Made by a program: the position numbers and the translations under genes. Positions 63,912 through 64,000 of a DNA stretch of 64,000 nucleotides are shown here, piece by piece (position 1 is the first letter of the stretch; each line of letters starts with the position of its first letter). Location: the NCBI GenBank assembly GCA_026826555.1, contig JAKSZT010053928.1, positions 2,166,440 to 2,230,439 on the forward strand, read 5' to 3'. The notes under the pieces were generated by a model. That model had not been told where the DNA came from and did not search any database. It was given only the letters and a program-made list of their open reading frames with translations. This DNA comes from Tolypeutes matacus. Lineage: Eukaryota > Chordata > Mammalia > Cingulata > Chlamyphoridae.

Positions 63912-64000
63912 GGGAAGCGGAGGTGGCTCGAGTAATTAGGCTCCCGTCTACCGTATGGGAGGTCCCAGGTTCATTTTATTTCAAGTTGGCCACGCAGAGA
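63912..64000 (+). mobile_element. DAS-type SINE, partial at right edge
   Basis: Head gggaagcggaggtggctcga, accgtatgggaggtcccagg, then ttcattttatttcaagttgg, which does not match the B box and body of the other copies. Either the head is interrupted at about 63973 or the element belongs to another subfamily. The window ends before its tail. Confidence 0.7.

Overview
This is a stretch of placental-mammal nuclear DNA, almost certainly from a xenarthran. Its young interspersed repeats have tRNA-like heads of the DAS SINE type (ggaagcggatgtggctca..., ..ggttcgattcccaggcctcctgg), the family described from armadillo, anteater and sloth. The long DAS-III body that I remember from armadillo is absent and dimeric versions are present, so I lean towards a sloth or anteater; that choice is inference.

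The only host gene I recognise is MTX2 (metaxin-2), on the minus strand. Its CpG-island promoter and first exon lie near 61.0-61.4 kb. Coding exons 1-8 run leftwards to 5874, all with GT/AG splice sites and matching phases. They encode the first 181 residues of a protein of about 263 aa. The last coding exons lie beyond the left edge. In other mammals MTX2 marks the far side of the regulatory domain on the HOXD1 side of the HOXD cluster, with its promoter facing HOXD, so bases 61.2-64 kb point towards HOXD.

Layout: 1-5873 is intron 8 and begins inside a young L1 in the same sense as MTX2 (1-2533, 5' part only). 5874-12143 holds exons 8 to 4. Intron 3 (12144-37373) is 25 kb and carries a HAL1/old-L1 block with a purine-rich tract (about 17.4-20 kb), a complete young L1 on the plus strand with a 17-bp target-site duplication (22528-28942), MIR and hAT-type fossils, and a SINE cluster at 36.0-37.0 kb. 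Exons 3 and 2 are at 37374-37420 and 38375-38422. Intron 1 (38423-61085) is 22.7 kb and holds L2 and MIR fossils, a repeat-poor stretch (43.8-49.2 kb), a polyadenylated LTR-type insertion, MaLR-like LTRs, and an older L1 with a duplicated 3' UTR (55169-58592). Upstream of the gene are MIR pieces and a dimeric SINE.

I found no wholly new coding system. The most interesting points are in the mobile DNA: two nearly identical L1s that share the same A8 frameshift at the start of ORF2, a 118-codon antisense ORF in both L1 5' UTRs (compare primate ORF0), two architectures of dimeric tRNA-derived SINE with duplications that enclose both halves, and small retro-insertions of unrecognised RNAs. All identifications come from reading the sequence; no database search was run.
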